Shown here piece after piece: positions 1 to 11,967 of a stretch of DNA of 64,000 nucleotides. The notes below the pieces were generated by a model. It did no database searches and was not told the origin of the DNA. It saw nothing but the letters and a program-made list of their open reading frames with translations. A program made the translations under genes and the position numbers. The DNA lies in the NCBI GenBank assembly GCA_016946835.1, contig JACVTC010000162.1, forward strand, positions 212,001 to 276,000, in the 5' to 3' direction. Every line of letters starts with the position of its first letter. Position 1 is the first letter of the stretch. The DNA is from Neocallimastix lanati (nom. inval.) (lineage: Eukaryota > Neocallimastigomycota > Neocallimastigomycetes > Neocallimastigales > Neocallimastigaceae).

Positions 1-1188
1 AGAAGTTCTTTATCATATATTGTATAATTGACTTCTGCCTTATTTAAAGACATAGAATGAAAGGTCACTGGTTGTAATAAATTATCGGCACTACTAATTT
101 GTGAGAGTACACAGCCAACAGCAAAGTCGCTGGCATCGGTCTCAACAACAAATTCTTTCTCAGAATCTGGAAAGATAAGTACCTCACCAGTTGTAAACGA
201 TGCTTTTAATTTTATGAAAGCATCTTCAGCTTCCGAGTTCCAATTAAAATTATTTTCCTTTTTAAGAAGAACGCGAAAAGGTTCCATAATTTTAGCAAAG
301 TTCTTAATGAACTTGCGATAAAAATTATAAAGCCTAAGGAAACTTTGAAATTCATTTAAATTTTTTGGAGTAGACCATTCTAAGACCGATTTGACTATGT
401 TTTGATCCATTGTTAGACCATTAATAGAAACAGTGAAGCCTAGAAAAGTAGTTTCTGTAACATGAAAGTCGCACTTTTCTAATTTTACATATAAGCCATT
501 ATCAATAAGTAATTTTAATACAAAGCAAACATGATTTACATGCTCTGAAATAGTTTTGGAATAGATAATGATGTCGTCAAGATATACTTGAACATAAGAA
601 CCTATGACATCATTAAGCAAATCTTGTATAAATCTTTGAAATACCGAAGGAGCATTTCTTAATCCAAAAGGCACTACATGATATTAGTAATGACTAATTG
701 GAGTCCTGAAAGCAGTTAAGTATTCATGTCCAGCTTTAACTCTAACAAGGTTATAAGCCGAACTCAAATCAACCTAGTGAATATTTTTGAATCTTTAAAC
801 GATTCCATTAAATCACCTATTCTTGGAATTGGATAGCTATTGCGAATGAACTTCTATTTTAGATTTTCTTTAATATACTCTTTTAAAGTTTTTAATTCAG
901 TAGTAGTTAAAGAGTATATTGGACCAAAGTATAATTGACCTCCAGGAATGAGATCAATGGAGATATCATATTCTCGATGAGGTGGAAGTTTCTCTGCATT
1001 TTTCTTTTCAAATACGATTATTAGATCATAATAATATTTGTTAATAATTTCTTCTTTGTTAAGTTGTTCTTTATTGTTGGTTGATCCAGGTATCATTACG
1101 GCACAAATGTCATCAAAGAGTTCATCTTCTGAGATAGATTCAGGAATTATGGTGTCTCAATGATTTTCATCATTCGAGTTATTTTGAG
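1..1188 (-). pseudogene. Ty3/gypsy pol fragment (RT to start of RNase H)
   Basis: Read on the minus strand, the block begins near 1188 with an acidic lead-in. It continues through the segment that precedes reverse transcriptase (residues LPPHREYDISIDL and YFGPIYSLTTTELKTLKEYIKENL, 1096-854), then the RT palm, and reaches the RNase H motif YDKEL at the window edge. About 40 codons of the RT fingers are missing around 850: the frame jumps from KENLK to RNSYPIPRIGDL, removing the segment that carries [14 protein letters not shown] in the intact relatives of this window. In-frame stops follow. It is a dead copy continuing left of the window. The retroelement class is sure; the exact family is not. 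Confidence 0.85.
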
Positions 1189-1190
1189 TG

Positions 1191-1785
1191 ACCTAAAATA
1201 ACGTGATGTAAGATAAATTTATGTAACAACATAAATTCTATAAAATACGTAAAATTAATGTAAACATAAAATTTATAACATAAATTTTATGTTATGTAAA
1301 TAATTTATAAATGAATTAAGTTTTATTTTATTTCATTTTAAATATTTTATTTTATTATATTTTTAATTATTTTTAATAATTATTATTTTATATTAATATT
1401 TTTTATTTTATTAATTATAATAAATTTATATTTTTCTTATTATTTTATGAATATTTCATTTTAATATTTTATATTTTATTTTATACTTTTATATTAAATA
1501 CTTTAAATACTTAATAGTTATTCTAAGAGAATTAATTAATTAAATAGTTTATTATGAATTACAAATATAAAAACAAGAATAATTCTTTATAATTATTCTT
1601 TGCACAGTTTTATGCCAGAAATTATTTTATAATTCTTTATATTTTCAAGATAAATATTAAATACATGTATTAATTAATTTTATAATTATTTTTAAATAAT
1701 AAATAAATAAATTTTATAATTAATTAACTACTTAAATAAAACTTCTCCCAACAAGAGAACTTGAACCTATAGGCGTACTTTATCA
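1191..1785 (+). repeat. Solo LTR, family A (5' truncated)
   Basis: This block matches 37735-38410 in reverse complement, including the palindromic stretch around TAACATAAAATTTATG and the terminal CTTCTCCCAACAAGAG motif. It ends with CGTACTTTATCA, the canonical CA terminus. Roughly 80-100 bases of its start are missing, and it abuts the gypsy pol fragment directly. Orientation is given as the coding sense inferred from the two-ORF element at 37735-41553. Confidence 0.7.
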
Positions 1786-1804
1786 ACATTTAATTTTCAA
1801 AAAT

Positions 1805-2325
1805 TGATATAAAATGAAATATTCAAACCTTAATTAATATAAAATAGTTTTTATTATTCAAACATAAATTAATATTATAAATCAAATTTAAATCTAAAGA
1901 TTTTATAATGTTATATTAATAACAATATGTGACTTGATTTTTAAATATTAATTATACGAATAACTAATAATAAATTTTATAACATAAATCAATGCTTTTA
2001 TTTATATTTTTATTATTTTATATTTATATTTATATAGTTATTAAATTTTTTCTTAAATAATAATTATTAATATTTATATTTATTTAATAGTTTATTTTAA
2101 TCACAATAAAAACTAATTAATTATTTATAACTAATAACATAAAAATAAAACATTTCTCTGAATTTAAGTAAGTATAAGTAAGTAAATAAGTTAGTGTGTA
2201 ATTGAATGTGTAAATAAATATATGTAATCTTAGTAATAAAATTAAATAAATAAATGAATAATACTTTAATAAATTTAATAAATAAATCCCAACAATAGTA
2301 TCTTGAACTTTTGAGTTGTATATTA
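1805..2325 (+). repeat. Solo LTR, family B
   Basis: It starts TGATATAAAATG and runs to GAGTTGTATATTA, where the usual terminal CA has mutated to TA. The sequence matches the LTR B copies at 12900-13370, 19685-20230 (opposite strand) and the split copy at 37236-37734/41558-41625. No flanking coding region belongs to it. The left flank is AAAT and no matching right duplication is left, so it is an old insertion. Confidence 0.75.
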
Positions 2326-2883
2326 ACTTCTAATTAATAATTCCATATATAAATTTTAGTATATTGTTTTTTTATTGTTACTTTAATAATAAATCTTTTT
2401 TAAATTTAATTATTTTAAATAATATTTTTAAAAAAATAAAATCTCAAAAGCTTTTTAATTATCAAATTTAATTATAAAAATAAAGAATAAAGTATTTATT
2501 TGATTATACCAAACATCAACATCCTTATTTGTATCAGAAAGGATTTGAATGAATTGAAATTGCATAAGTTTATTAATTTTAATTAATTTTTCATTCATTT
2601 TCCTACCTTTAGTCCTATCCTCCAATTAATTGAAAAATTCTTAATTCTAAAATTTTTTTTTAATAAGTAATATTAAAATGTAACAATTATTTTTTTCTCA
2701 TATTTTATTTTATGACAGTATTGAATAAATTAAAATTACATTTTAAATATTAAATAAATAATACATTAACTAAGTAAATATAAATCATCAATAATACTTC
2801 TCCCAACAAGAGATATTGGAACTGTAAGTTATTTATTATGAATTGATAATTTTAAATTTTTTATATAATTATTAATTTGTAAA
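2326..2883. other. AT-rich interval with an LTR-like end
   Basis: No coding sequence is visible. The segment 2785-2825 repeats the CTTCTCCCAACAAGAGA motif that closes the LTR A family, so part of this interval is probably another decayed LTR of that type, adjoining the gypsy remnant to its right. Its left boundary cannot be fixed. Confidence 0.4.
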
Positions 2884-4760
2884 CTAAAATTTCCTTTCAT
2901 GATCGGAAATAATTTCATCTGGTAAACCGTGAAGGAAGAAAATGATTTTCATAAAGGATAAAGCAGTAATACTAGCAGAAGGGACATTAGGAAAGAAAGA
3001 AAAGTGAGCCGTTTTGGAAAAGCGGTCATCTATAACAAAAAGAATAATCAAGTCTTCTGGAAAGAACATCAGGTTTTCTATTGGAAGAGCCAGAAAGTTA
3101 AACGATTTTAAAATTGAATTCAGATAAGAAAAGTACCCAATGAACAAGCATTTGAATCATTTTTTCAGTTTTTTTTTCTGATAAAGCAAATTACGAAGGT
3201 CAGAGAAAGTGATGAATGGAAGAGAAGTTCATTCGAGTAAATACCTCAAATATTCGAGTGATTCGATATTGACAAGAAGTTCTTTGTCATAAATAAGGTA
3301 GTTTCTTTCTGCAGTAGTAAGTGATCTCGAAAGGATAGCTATAAGATGAACCTTATTATCATAAGAAGTTTTTAAGATAGTATGGCACCAATACCAAAAT
3401 TATTGCTGTCAGTTTCAACCATAAAAGGAAGATTACAATTTGGATAAGAGAGGATAGCAATTGAAGTAAATTTTGAATTAATAGTGTCGAAGGCTACTTG
3501 AGATTAATAAAACCAGCTAAACGTAACATCTTTTTTTAGGAGAGCAATGATAGCCTTACAAAACTTTGCAAAGTTTTCAATAAAACGACTGTAGTAATTG
3601 ATTAAACCAGAAATTATTGAATTCTTTGACGTTGATTGGAGCGGGCCATTCGAGAATAGAAGATATATTTTAGGGTCCATAAAGATATCATCAGTAAAAA
3701 TCCGGTGTTCCAGAAAATCTAAGAATGGAATGCAATATTCATATTTTTCAAATTAAGTGAATAAGCCATAATTTTTAACCTTTGACGAAGAACATCATCA
3801 AGATGATTAAAATAAGTATCTAAGTCTAGTGAAAGAATTATAATATCAACTATGTAACTGAAAGCATACACACCAAAGATATCTTCAAATACATCATTAA
3901 TGAATTATTAAAATACTGAAGATTCATTCTTAAGATCGAAAGGCATAATCATATATTCAAAGTAATCAAATTTGCGAGTGAATGAGGTTTTGTATTCGTC
4001 CTCTTCTTTGAATGTAATATTGTTTAGTTGTCGGTAATCAACAACAAATTTTAATTCCTTATTCATTTTAGGAACAAAAAAGACAGGGGCCTAAACAGGA
4101 AATTTCGATTTTCTAATAAAGCCTTTGGCCAGGTTTTCGTCAACATGCTCCTTTAAAGCAGTAAATTCCTTTTCTCTCTATGAATAGAACTATAAAATAT
4201 CATAGATTCAGGTTTAAGTTTTATTTCATAGTCGTAAGGGCGAAGAGGTGAAAATTTGTTTGCAGATCCTTCGTCTAAGATATCTTTAAAGAATAACAGT
4301 TTGACTGGTAAGATTTTCTGAATTTCGTTATCTTTATTTGGTTCTTTCTTTTCAGCAACAAAAGTAAAGAGGGTACTTGGAATAACAAGGCAAATTGGAA
4401 AATAGTAATTTTATTTAAAGGAGATTTTTTGGAAACAAAATCAATAACTGGATTGTGAATAGTAAACTATTCAATGTCAAGGATGGCGCAATAAGATCAA
4501 CCACATAGAATTTTGTTTTGTAAATAAAGTTTTCATATTTAGAGAAATTGGGATGGTTTCTCCAATTATTGGTAGATTGCCTTCAATACCCAGAGAATTT
4601 TGGTATATTAGTATCCTTAGAATAAAGAATATTGTTTTCTTTGATGAAGTAAATATCCATTTAATTAATTTGAGAGCTGGAATCAAATAATATTTTGGCT
4701 TTAGAAAACAAATTTGAAACTTTAAGAATTCATATATAGGAAAATTATTGTTTGATTGAT
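2884..4760 (-). pseudogene. Decayed Ty3/gypsy pol (protease, RT, RNase H, integrase)
   Basis: The minus strand shows a pol in the order protease-like (4690-4470), SPLRPYDYEIKLKPES (about 4250), RT (4140-3700), RNase H (FMVETDSNNFGIGAILS near 3420, AERNYLIYDKELL near 3290) and integrase core (VIDDRFSKTAHFSFFP to HGLPDEIISDHE, 3050-2890). Several stops and frame changes break it. The RT catalytic motif reads YIVDI instead of YxDD, and two adjacent stop codons replace the Q and the next residue before FINDV. The integrase is cut right after its second acidic residue, at the edge of the LTR-like interval. It is a different and older gypsy lineage from the chromodomain elements further right. Confidence 0.8.
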
Positions 4761-5189
4761 CCGAAATTCTATGTCATGGAAGGTCTTTATCTATATTACT
4801 AATTAGTGTGTTATTACTTGATGATGCTTTGAATTAATTTTTTAAAGGGCAGCTTTCTAATTTAAATTAATTATTAGAATATATTATTTTATTAATAAAA
4901 TCTTCAATTCTAACTATATAAAACTTGAAGAAAAAAAACAATATGAAAACATAATGCAATAACTTAAATTTAGAATAATAGAGTAGTATTTAAATTTTCT
5001 TTAACTGTTAAATAATTTTAAACTATGTCTAAATAATTTTAATTTAATATAAAATAATCATAAATAAATCAAAATAAATTAAAAAAAAATCTTAAACTAT
5101 TCTAAAAATTAACTAAACTAATCTAAAAATTTTAAATAATGAAATATTAACCATAAAACATTAACAATAAAACATTAAAATATAAAATA
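4761..5189. other. AT-rich spacer
   Basis: I see no gene, LTR terminus or RNA gene here. The base composition is nearly pure A/T apart from the first 100 bases, which may hold the last remains of the protease/gag part of the element to the left. Confidence 0.4.
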
Positions 5190-5375
5190 AAATCCTATTC
5201 CGATGATCGCTGTCAATGGAGATATTATGTAGGAATGTTAGGGAATACAGCTCCAAGCAGAAATGTGTAACGAAGTGTGGAGGGGCTATGCTGTTCTAGT
5301 ATGCCAGTATAACACATTTATCAGTTATATCTGTTATAGTCATAATTGGTGATAGGTACTCATTATGTGTGTCTA
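5190..5375 (+). mobile_element. SINE, 5'-truncated copy
   Basis: This GC-richer island aligns with the 3' part of the full SINE at 11502-11951. Shared landmarks in order are ATGTAGGAA(C/T)GTTAGG, GTGTGTAACGA, a GCTGAT/GCTATGCTG segment, AGTATGCCA and the tail hairpin with GGTA in its loop. The tRNA-like head and about 260 bases are absent, the 5' truncation expected when reverse transcription stops early. The tail hairpin is kept although its stem bases differ from those of the full copy. No clear target duplication remains. Confidence 0.8.
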
Positions 5376-5659
5376 AATAAAATTAAAACATAAAATATTT
5401 TAAAACACAACAATTTATAAATTATTTCAAATATTAATTTATTTAACATATATTATTTTAAATTTATTAAACTTTAGAAATAATATCTATCTCATATATA
5501 TTAATAATTGATTATAATACTTATTAAAAGGTCGTATAGGAATGATTTAAGTATATCAACATACCCTTATTAGATGATTATAACACTAACTTATACATTT
5601 ATATTATACTACATAAATATTTTATATTAATTTCTGTTATATTAAACTTAATTTCTGAT

Positions 5660-8460
5660 ATTCCCTCATAAGTTTTTAATGTTCTTTTATTTCAAATAAC
5701 AAGGCATTTTTTATACCTTTTGTTAGAAGTCAGTTCAAACATTTCTTGAAATAATCTTCAAGGTTATATTGTGATTTAATATAATTTATATCTATTTTAC
5801 TTTCTTTTATTAATTCTCTTATTTTATAATACTTAAATCATTATATTTTGTTTTTGGATGTATTGTAAATTTTGTTATTATAATTAGCTACTTTTTTGTC
5901 AACATTTATAGTAATACAGTTTACATTTATTTCTATAATTCATTTAATGATAATAAATTTCTTTACCATAAACACTTTAAGCATCCATTTAAAGTACTCT
6001 CTCTCATCTGGACACAGCGTACTATAATTTTGAATAGTAAGATATTGGAGGGGAACTCACAAAGATTATAAAACAAGTTGTAGATTTATTTGTTTTATTA
6101 TCACCTCCTTGATAAGAATATCGCATATACTCTTAAGCCGATATATTATTAATTTGTAATAAATTTTGTTCAGTTATATAAATAATTTTAATACATTCAT
6201 CCAAACCTCATATATTGGATTCTGATTCTTTCATAATGCTTTTCTGATATTGAAAATTATATCAAGTCTAGTTCCTATATCTAGATATAGTAAACTACGC
6301 ACATACTGTATATATATTCTTTTATTAAATTATTTTTCTCTCAATTGTTTATTTTCAGTATACATCATACTATTTATGATATTTTCTATTTTAAATTTAT
6401 CTAAAATCTCATGTAATTATTGAAGTTAATGGATGGTTTATCCATTTTTATATTTAAAAAATTTAATTCCTTTTATATTATCCACTTCAAGTATTCCATA
6501 TGTAATTCTTCTTTTAAATCTACATTTAAATATGCAGCTTTAATGTCAGTTTGATAAATGCTGAAATTGTAATAAGTTGAAATTGAGATAATTATTCTTT
6601 GTGAGTTTAAAATATTTCAATATAGTCTGTAATGTATATTTGTGTAAAACAACTGGAGACTAGTTTCTCATTGTACTCTAATAGTTCAGACATCATTTCT
6701 TTTATAAGTGAAAAATACTTTTAGCCGAAATTATATTCTTACTTCCCTAAACAAGTTATAAACCTTTTTATTTTTTATATTGAATAATACATTTTCAACC
6801 ATTTTCATCTATTCTAATTTGTCTGCTCTATTAAAAATGTCTTTATAATTTTTTGGTGTTCCTAATTCCTCGATAATTACATGCTTTGAACTTCTTATTG
6901 TTTTATCAAGTTTTTCTTCAAAATATTTTCAGTTTTCATTTCGTTCCATCAGCATTTTCAATTGTATAATTCTTATTTTCAAGGTTACTAACATTTATTT
7001 TTCTTATTGGGTTTATTAAGTATTTTTGTTTTGAAGAATTGTTTGTTAAATTATTAATTATTAATATTTATATTCTTGGATTTAAATTTTTTCCTTTATT
7101 GTCTTCAATTAAAATGTCAAATAGTTTCTCATCCAATTTACTATTCACTTCTTCTTTATTGCTTATGTTCATAAAATTATTAGAATTATTTAATTTATTA
7201 ACTTTATTATTTTGATTTTTACTTAAATAAACTTTTTCAATGTTTTTATTTTAAATATTCAAATTTATTATTTAAATTATCTGTTCTGTGTGATTGACTA
7301 ATTTATATTTATTTAATTGATTTAAATTGCTTTGATTAAGATTGGAATTATTTAAACTATTATATTTTTCATAATTTAGTTGGTTGTTTGGCATTTTGTA
7401 TAAAGGAAGAATTATTATTTCGTTTAAATTAATAAAATAATATGTAGTGATAGGATAATTTTTATTTTTTGGTGTAAAATAATTATATTGATTTGGAACA
7501 AAATACATACTATTATGTAAATATTTTTGTAAATTATATTAGTTGTTCTAATTCAATTGTTGGTATGGAATAATTTGCATTATTGTATATAAATTCAATA
7601 TTGTTAGTATTATGATTTTGAATATTATTGTTTTTTTTAGTATTTTGTTCATTATATTATTATAACAATTTTATTATCGGTGATATCGTAAAATTTTTAA
7701 ATAGTCAGATTTAAATCATAACAAAAGAAAATTTCAAGGAGAATAAAGATAGAATTCTTTTTCTAAATTATTTAGGAATACAGAAGAAATTTGACATATC
7801 CCAACAACTTAAATATTTATTATAATTTATATTCTTATTATATGTTAATTCATAATGGGTTTTATTATTAATATCTTTATATGGAATTTCATTATGAATA
7901 CAGTTTAGCTGTATGGATAGTATCTTCTCAGAAAACTTTATTAAGATGAACGTCATCTAGTATTCTTCAAGCATTTATAAGAAAGAAAAATAAAAACATT
8001 CAATTCTACTATTTTGTTGGGATTCATAAAAAACAGAGAATTCATGAATTATGCCATTACTTTTGCAGAAATTTAATATTTTTAAATTTTTAAATTCTGA
8101 TCCATTATCTGTTCTCAAGTGTTTATTTTATTGGAAATATTTTTAATGACAATATACCAAGAAAGAAATGCTTTAAAAACATTATCTTTTGATTTTATAG
8201 AGAGAATCCAACTAAATCTTGTATAATTATTTAATATAGACAAAAATTTATTTTCATAAATAGATGTTTATTAGAACCAATTCAAATAGTAAATTAGAAA
8301 TTAGATCTACTATCTGATGAATGTGATGCGGTATACCTATTGAATTTGATTTAGCACATATTTTACATTTAATGTTAAAATTTTTAATTTTCCTTTAAAA
8401 TTCCTAAATGATAGTGACCTAGGGCGTCTTTGACAAATTTGTTGTATAACAAATTTGTTG
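5660..8460 (-). pseudogene. Decayed Ty1/copia element: integrase, Asn-rich linker, RT, RNase H
   Basis: On the minus strand the domains match the intact copia at 41718-48200 in the same order. The integrase end is at 7956-7768 (HNEIPYKDINNKTHYEL and YNKYLSCWDMSNFF). A linker rich in N, L and Q spans about 7700-7000. RT is near 6550 (DIKAAYLNVDLKEEL), and RNase H is at 6115-5900 (GGDNKTNKSTTCF, PPISYYSKL). About 110 codons of RT are deleted near 6485, taking out the YVDD catalytic motif. Many stops and frameshifts follow. It retains the peculiar Asn-rich linker, so the linker is an old trait of this lineage. Its LTRs are not recognisable. Confidence 0.8.
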
Positions 8461-9900
8461 TATATCATTATCATTTAAAAATAATTATAAGACACATCGT
8501 TATTATGGTTACAGTTTATTTTAGACTATGATGTATTTAGAGTTATTTTATGTGATTGAATATATTTTATTATTTTTACTATTATATATTGATGTAATTT
8601 TTATCTTCCTTTTTTATAAAATACACTTCGTAATTTTGATATGAAAATTAATCAATAAAAATTAAATTTATATTATAGATATATATATAATATTTTTAAA
8701 GTAATTTTGTTATCGTTAATATATATTGAATAATTTCCAATTCAATTAAATTCTCCAATTGCAAAATTTAATTTGTGATTATAATTTTTATATCTGTTAG
8801 GTAATCTATGTTCCCTAGATAATTCTCGAGTTTAATATCCATTCACTTAGATATTTACAAAGTTTAGTGTTTTGATTATTATTTCTTTATTGTTTATTTA
8901 TAATTCAATTTTTATGTATTTATAAAAAATTATTTTACAATATTTATTTATAAGTTGTTTGATTAAAACGGGATTTCTTTTGACTTCTCTATATTTAAAT
9001 AATGTTTTCATTATTAAATTTACTTTTTGTATTATTGATATACCTAATAGATAGTCCGATAAATTTTGCTATGTATTTATCAGTAATAAAATAATCTAAA
9101 TATCTTTTTAAAATTAATAAGTATGTTAATTTCGTCTATCATATGATATAAGGCACTTGATTTCAATGCTCAACGTTGTACGCTATTATTGAAATTTTCA
9201 TCTATTAATTTTCGTGTATTGTCTTCAATACAGTATTACAATTTTATGTAGTAGTATTTATTGTTGGATTTTACATATTTTGTTTATATTTATTATTATT
9301 AAGGACTCTTACTAAGTTATTTTGATTTTCTTCATTATTATTATAATTGGCTGTGAAATGATTCTGAATAAAAATTATCATATTTTGATTTTTATGTATA
9401 ACATAGAAAATCAAAATATAATAACTATTAGTTTAGTATATTCTTTTGTTGAATCTGTTTTTACGATTGATTGATTGACTTTCATTTTTGTTTGTAAATT
9501 TGTATCAATTTTTCCTTTTTATTTATTTATTAGGACAATATTTTGCAGTATGTGTACCCTTTTATAAAATTTGTAACAAATAACATTGTTAAAAATATTC
9601 TTCATATTGGGGTTCTTGTAATTATTTTTTAATATTGTGACTGAATTATATCATTCTTTTCGTTTTCTTGCTTTATTTATCTTTAAAAATTTCAGTTCTG
9701 GTACTTAAATTTTTCATCTAAAGATGGCTCTGTGTCTAATTCCTATAATTTGTTGAATTTGTTTATCATATTTGATAAGAATAAATTAAAATATTGGCTT
9801 CTTTCGTATTTCAATTAATTTCGGTTTTCAATGCATTGTTACTCTTAATAAAATAAGTTCTAATATTTTTCAAATAATATATATAGATTCCTCCTCAAAA
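8461..9900 (-). pseudogene. Copia gag and protease remnants of the same element
   Basis: This continues the copia element upstream of its integrase. Near 9138-9175 the minus strand reads ALKSSALYHMID where the intact copy has TLDSGASYHMT, so the catalytic aspartate of the protease is gone and the preceding tryptophan codon has become TGA. Near 9530-9590 a CCHC zinc knuckle survives as C-Y-K then, one frame over, G-T-H-T-A-K-Y-C-P, marking a frameshift inside the gag nucleocapsid. The gag N-terminus is too eroded to delimit, so the right edge is approximate. Confidence 0.65.
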
Positions 9901-11040
9901 CATATTTTCTTGAGTAATTCATTAATAATTCATTTAATTTTTTTTCTTTTTAATTGTATTTTTGGTTACTTATTTTTATAAAACTGGTTATTGGTCCCAG
10001 TTACCTTAATTACTCCTTTTTTAAATTCAGATTCAGTTTTCATGATCTTGCATATTTCATTTCAATATGTTTCTCAAAGCTATTTATAACAAATAATTGT
10101 TTTATTCATATTACCCAAATAATAATTGTTGTCAACTTCAAATTTTTTGAATGTGCTGTTTGAGTTGTTCACTATATATTTATCTATTTTTAAGTTTGAA
10201 ATTTAATATTAAAATTTCAAAAAATAAAACAATATTTAAAAAAAATTGTTATATAAATTTTTTAATTTTAAAAACAACTTTTAATATTTTTAATGCTTAA
10301 ATTAAGATTCTTATTCTATGAAAATATATATTTAAAATTTTGAGTTATCAATATTTTATTTATCATTTATTTATTATTTATTAATATTTTATTATTATTG
10401 TAATAAAAAATTATTTAATAACTATTAACATTTTTATTTTATATATTTTTTACAATATATATTTTAATTATATTATTACTTTATTCCATTTATTGCATAA
10501 GTGTTCTTTATATGTCATATATGTACCATATTACAATTTATATATTATATCCTAATAATATAAAATATTTATAAAATATTTATACATAAAATTTATTGTT
10601 CTTTTATTAAATAAAAGTATAATATTTCTAATAATATTAATTTAATAATATAAATATTATTGATTATTTAGATTTAATAATTTATTGTATTAAATTAATT
10701 ATTAAATAAAAATAATTGATAAATTTATTGAATATTAGCAAATTTCAATTACTTAGATGTAATAATTTAATTTGAAAATTAATATTATTATATCAATTTA
10801 AATTATTAATTATTTACTAATTATTAATAAGAAATATAAATAAATATATTAATCTTTATTTAATAGAGTTTATTATATGAATTTATAGTAAAAAATAAAT
10901 ATATACCACAATAATGTAAGAAAAAGTGATTTAAAAGAATGTTTAATTAAATATTATTTTACTAATTATTAAATTATTAATATTATAAATAGTTATTATT
11001 TATTAAATAATCTAAAAGAAATAATAAAAAAGAAAGATGG
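9901..11040. other. AT-rich spacer
   Basis: Almost pure A/T sequence. Short open frames occur on both strands but have no recognisable domain, and none matches another part of the window. Confidence 0.5.
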
Positions 11041-11485
11041 AAATCTCTCAACAATATAGAATATGTAGAAAAATCCATCCGATTAAAAAGTTTCTTTTGA
11101 AGAGCTCAAATTAATGTATGATAACTGTTTTGATAGCATCGAAACTATAGGAAAATCAGATAATCAAAAATATATGAAAAGTAAAGAAGCCTTGCATATC
11201 ATCTAGTTGGTTAGTACAAATGGATGATAAAACAATATGCCCTTTTAATATAGATGCTTCTGAGCACATTAATAACAATAAAATATTCTTTCTAACTTAA
11301 AAGAAAATCTGACATTAAAATGTACTAAAATTTCTCTTAGTAGGTTTAAAGGTACTGGCACATTTGAGTGTAGCATAAAACAGTTTATAAATCAAATTAG
11401 AAAATATTTTATATTCGAAAAATGTCAATACAAACCTATTAAGTGGAATTAAACTTACAAAAAATGGTATGGAGTATGGACCTTA
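11041..11485 (+). pseudogene. Copia gag/protease fragment, split by the SINE
   Basis: Plus-strand frames with stops carry weak copia landmarks: SSSWLVQMDDKTICPFNIDASEHINNNK, shaped like the W-x-x-D-S-G-A-S-x-H-x-x-N protease segment, and then ENILYSKNVNTNLLSGIKLTKNGM, which matches the end of the copia protease domain (L-x-N-V-L-Y-x-P-x-x-x-x-N-L-L-S-x-x-K-L). The fragment resumes after the SINE for at least a few codons. It is a separate copia copy from the minus-strand one to its left. Confidence 0.6.
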
Positions 11486-11501
11486 TTATGGATGTAATTG
11501 G
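11486..11501 (+). repeat. Target-site duplication, left of SINE
   Basis: TTATGGATGTAATTGG is present immediately before the SINE and again at 11952-11967. A perfect 16-bp direct repeat is the expected scar of target-primed reverse transcription. Confidence 0.95.
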
Positions 11502-11576
11502 GCCATGTTGGTCCAGTCGGTTAGGACGATACAGGTCACTGTAGAGGGCGGGGTTCGAATCCTCGGCATGGCACCA
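11502..11576 (+). tRNA. tRNA-like head of the SINE (not a functional tRNA gene)
   Basis: It folds as a tRNA. The 7-bp acceptor stem pairs GCCATGT with GCATGGC, the 4-bp D stem pairs GTCC with GGAC around a normal D loop, and the 5-bp T stem pairs CGGGG with CCTCG around TTCGAAT. The discriminator A is followed by an encoded CCA, which nuclear eukaryotic tRNA genes normally lack, so the source was probably a mature tRNA. The anticodon arm has a 5-bp TACAG/CTGTA stem but a loop of only four bases instead of seven. The anticodon is therefore lost and the amino-acid identity cannot be read. Confidence 0.85.
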
Positions 11577-11951
11577 AATAATCGGATGAGGTTTCTATCC
11601 TGGGATATCATGAGACCACACGTGATGTCCATAAGGCTTTCCCTCAGATGATTATTTCACCCAACCCTGATACTACGCTTTGAATTGAAGCATAGACCTT
11701 GATGATTGTAAAATTTCCAATCGCCAATGATTACACCCACTAGGGAGGAGTTAATGGTTCCGTTCTGATGCTCGTGGTCATTAGAGATATATGTAGGAAC
11801 GTTAGGAATGCATCTCCGGGCAGTGTGTAACGACGATTGAGAGCGGCGAAGCTGATACAGTATGCCAATAACTCATCACCTTACAGTTAATTAATAACTG
11901 TATGGCCATATGGGAGATGGGTACCCATATGTGCAAGTCTATGTTTTGTTT
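11502..11951 (+). mobile_element. Full-length tRNA-derived SINE (450 bp)
   Basis: The element is exactly delimited by 16-bp target duplications. Its head is tRNA-like with intact internal RNA polymerase III boxes (A box TGGTCCAGTCGG, B box GGTTCGAATCC), which would drive transcription from within. The roughly 375-base body is unrelated to tRNA and much GC-richer than the surroundings. A hairpin (CATATGGG at 11907-11914 with CCCATATG at 11924-11931) lies near the 3' end, followed by a T-rich tail ending GTTTTGTTT. It encodes no protein and would depend on a LINE reverse transcriptase, which is not seen in this window. A truncated sibling lies at 5190-5375. The intact target duplication suggests a fairly recent insertion into the copia fragment. 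Confidence 0.93.
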
Positions 11952-11967
11952 TTATGGATGTAATTGG
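11952..11967 (+). repeat. Target-site duplication, right of SINE
   Basis: Second copy of the 16-bp duplication described for 11486-11501, identical at all positions. The interrupted copia fragment continues from here. Confidence 0.95.

Noticed and set aside
9954-10163. Plus-strand 69-residue frame as a membrane protein
   Set aside because: It lies opposite the gag end of the decayed copia or in spacer DNA; composition alone explains its hydrophobicity.
11502-11576. A functional nuclear tRNA gene
   Set aside because: The anticodon loop has only four bases, CCA is encoded, and the unit is part of a 450-bp element with target duplications.
11469-11651. Small protein frame across the SINE head
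   Set aside because: It starts in the copia fragment, crosses the duplication and reads through the tRNA-like head; it is a chance opening.
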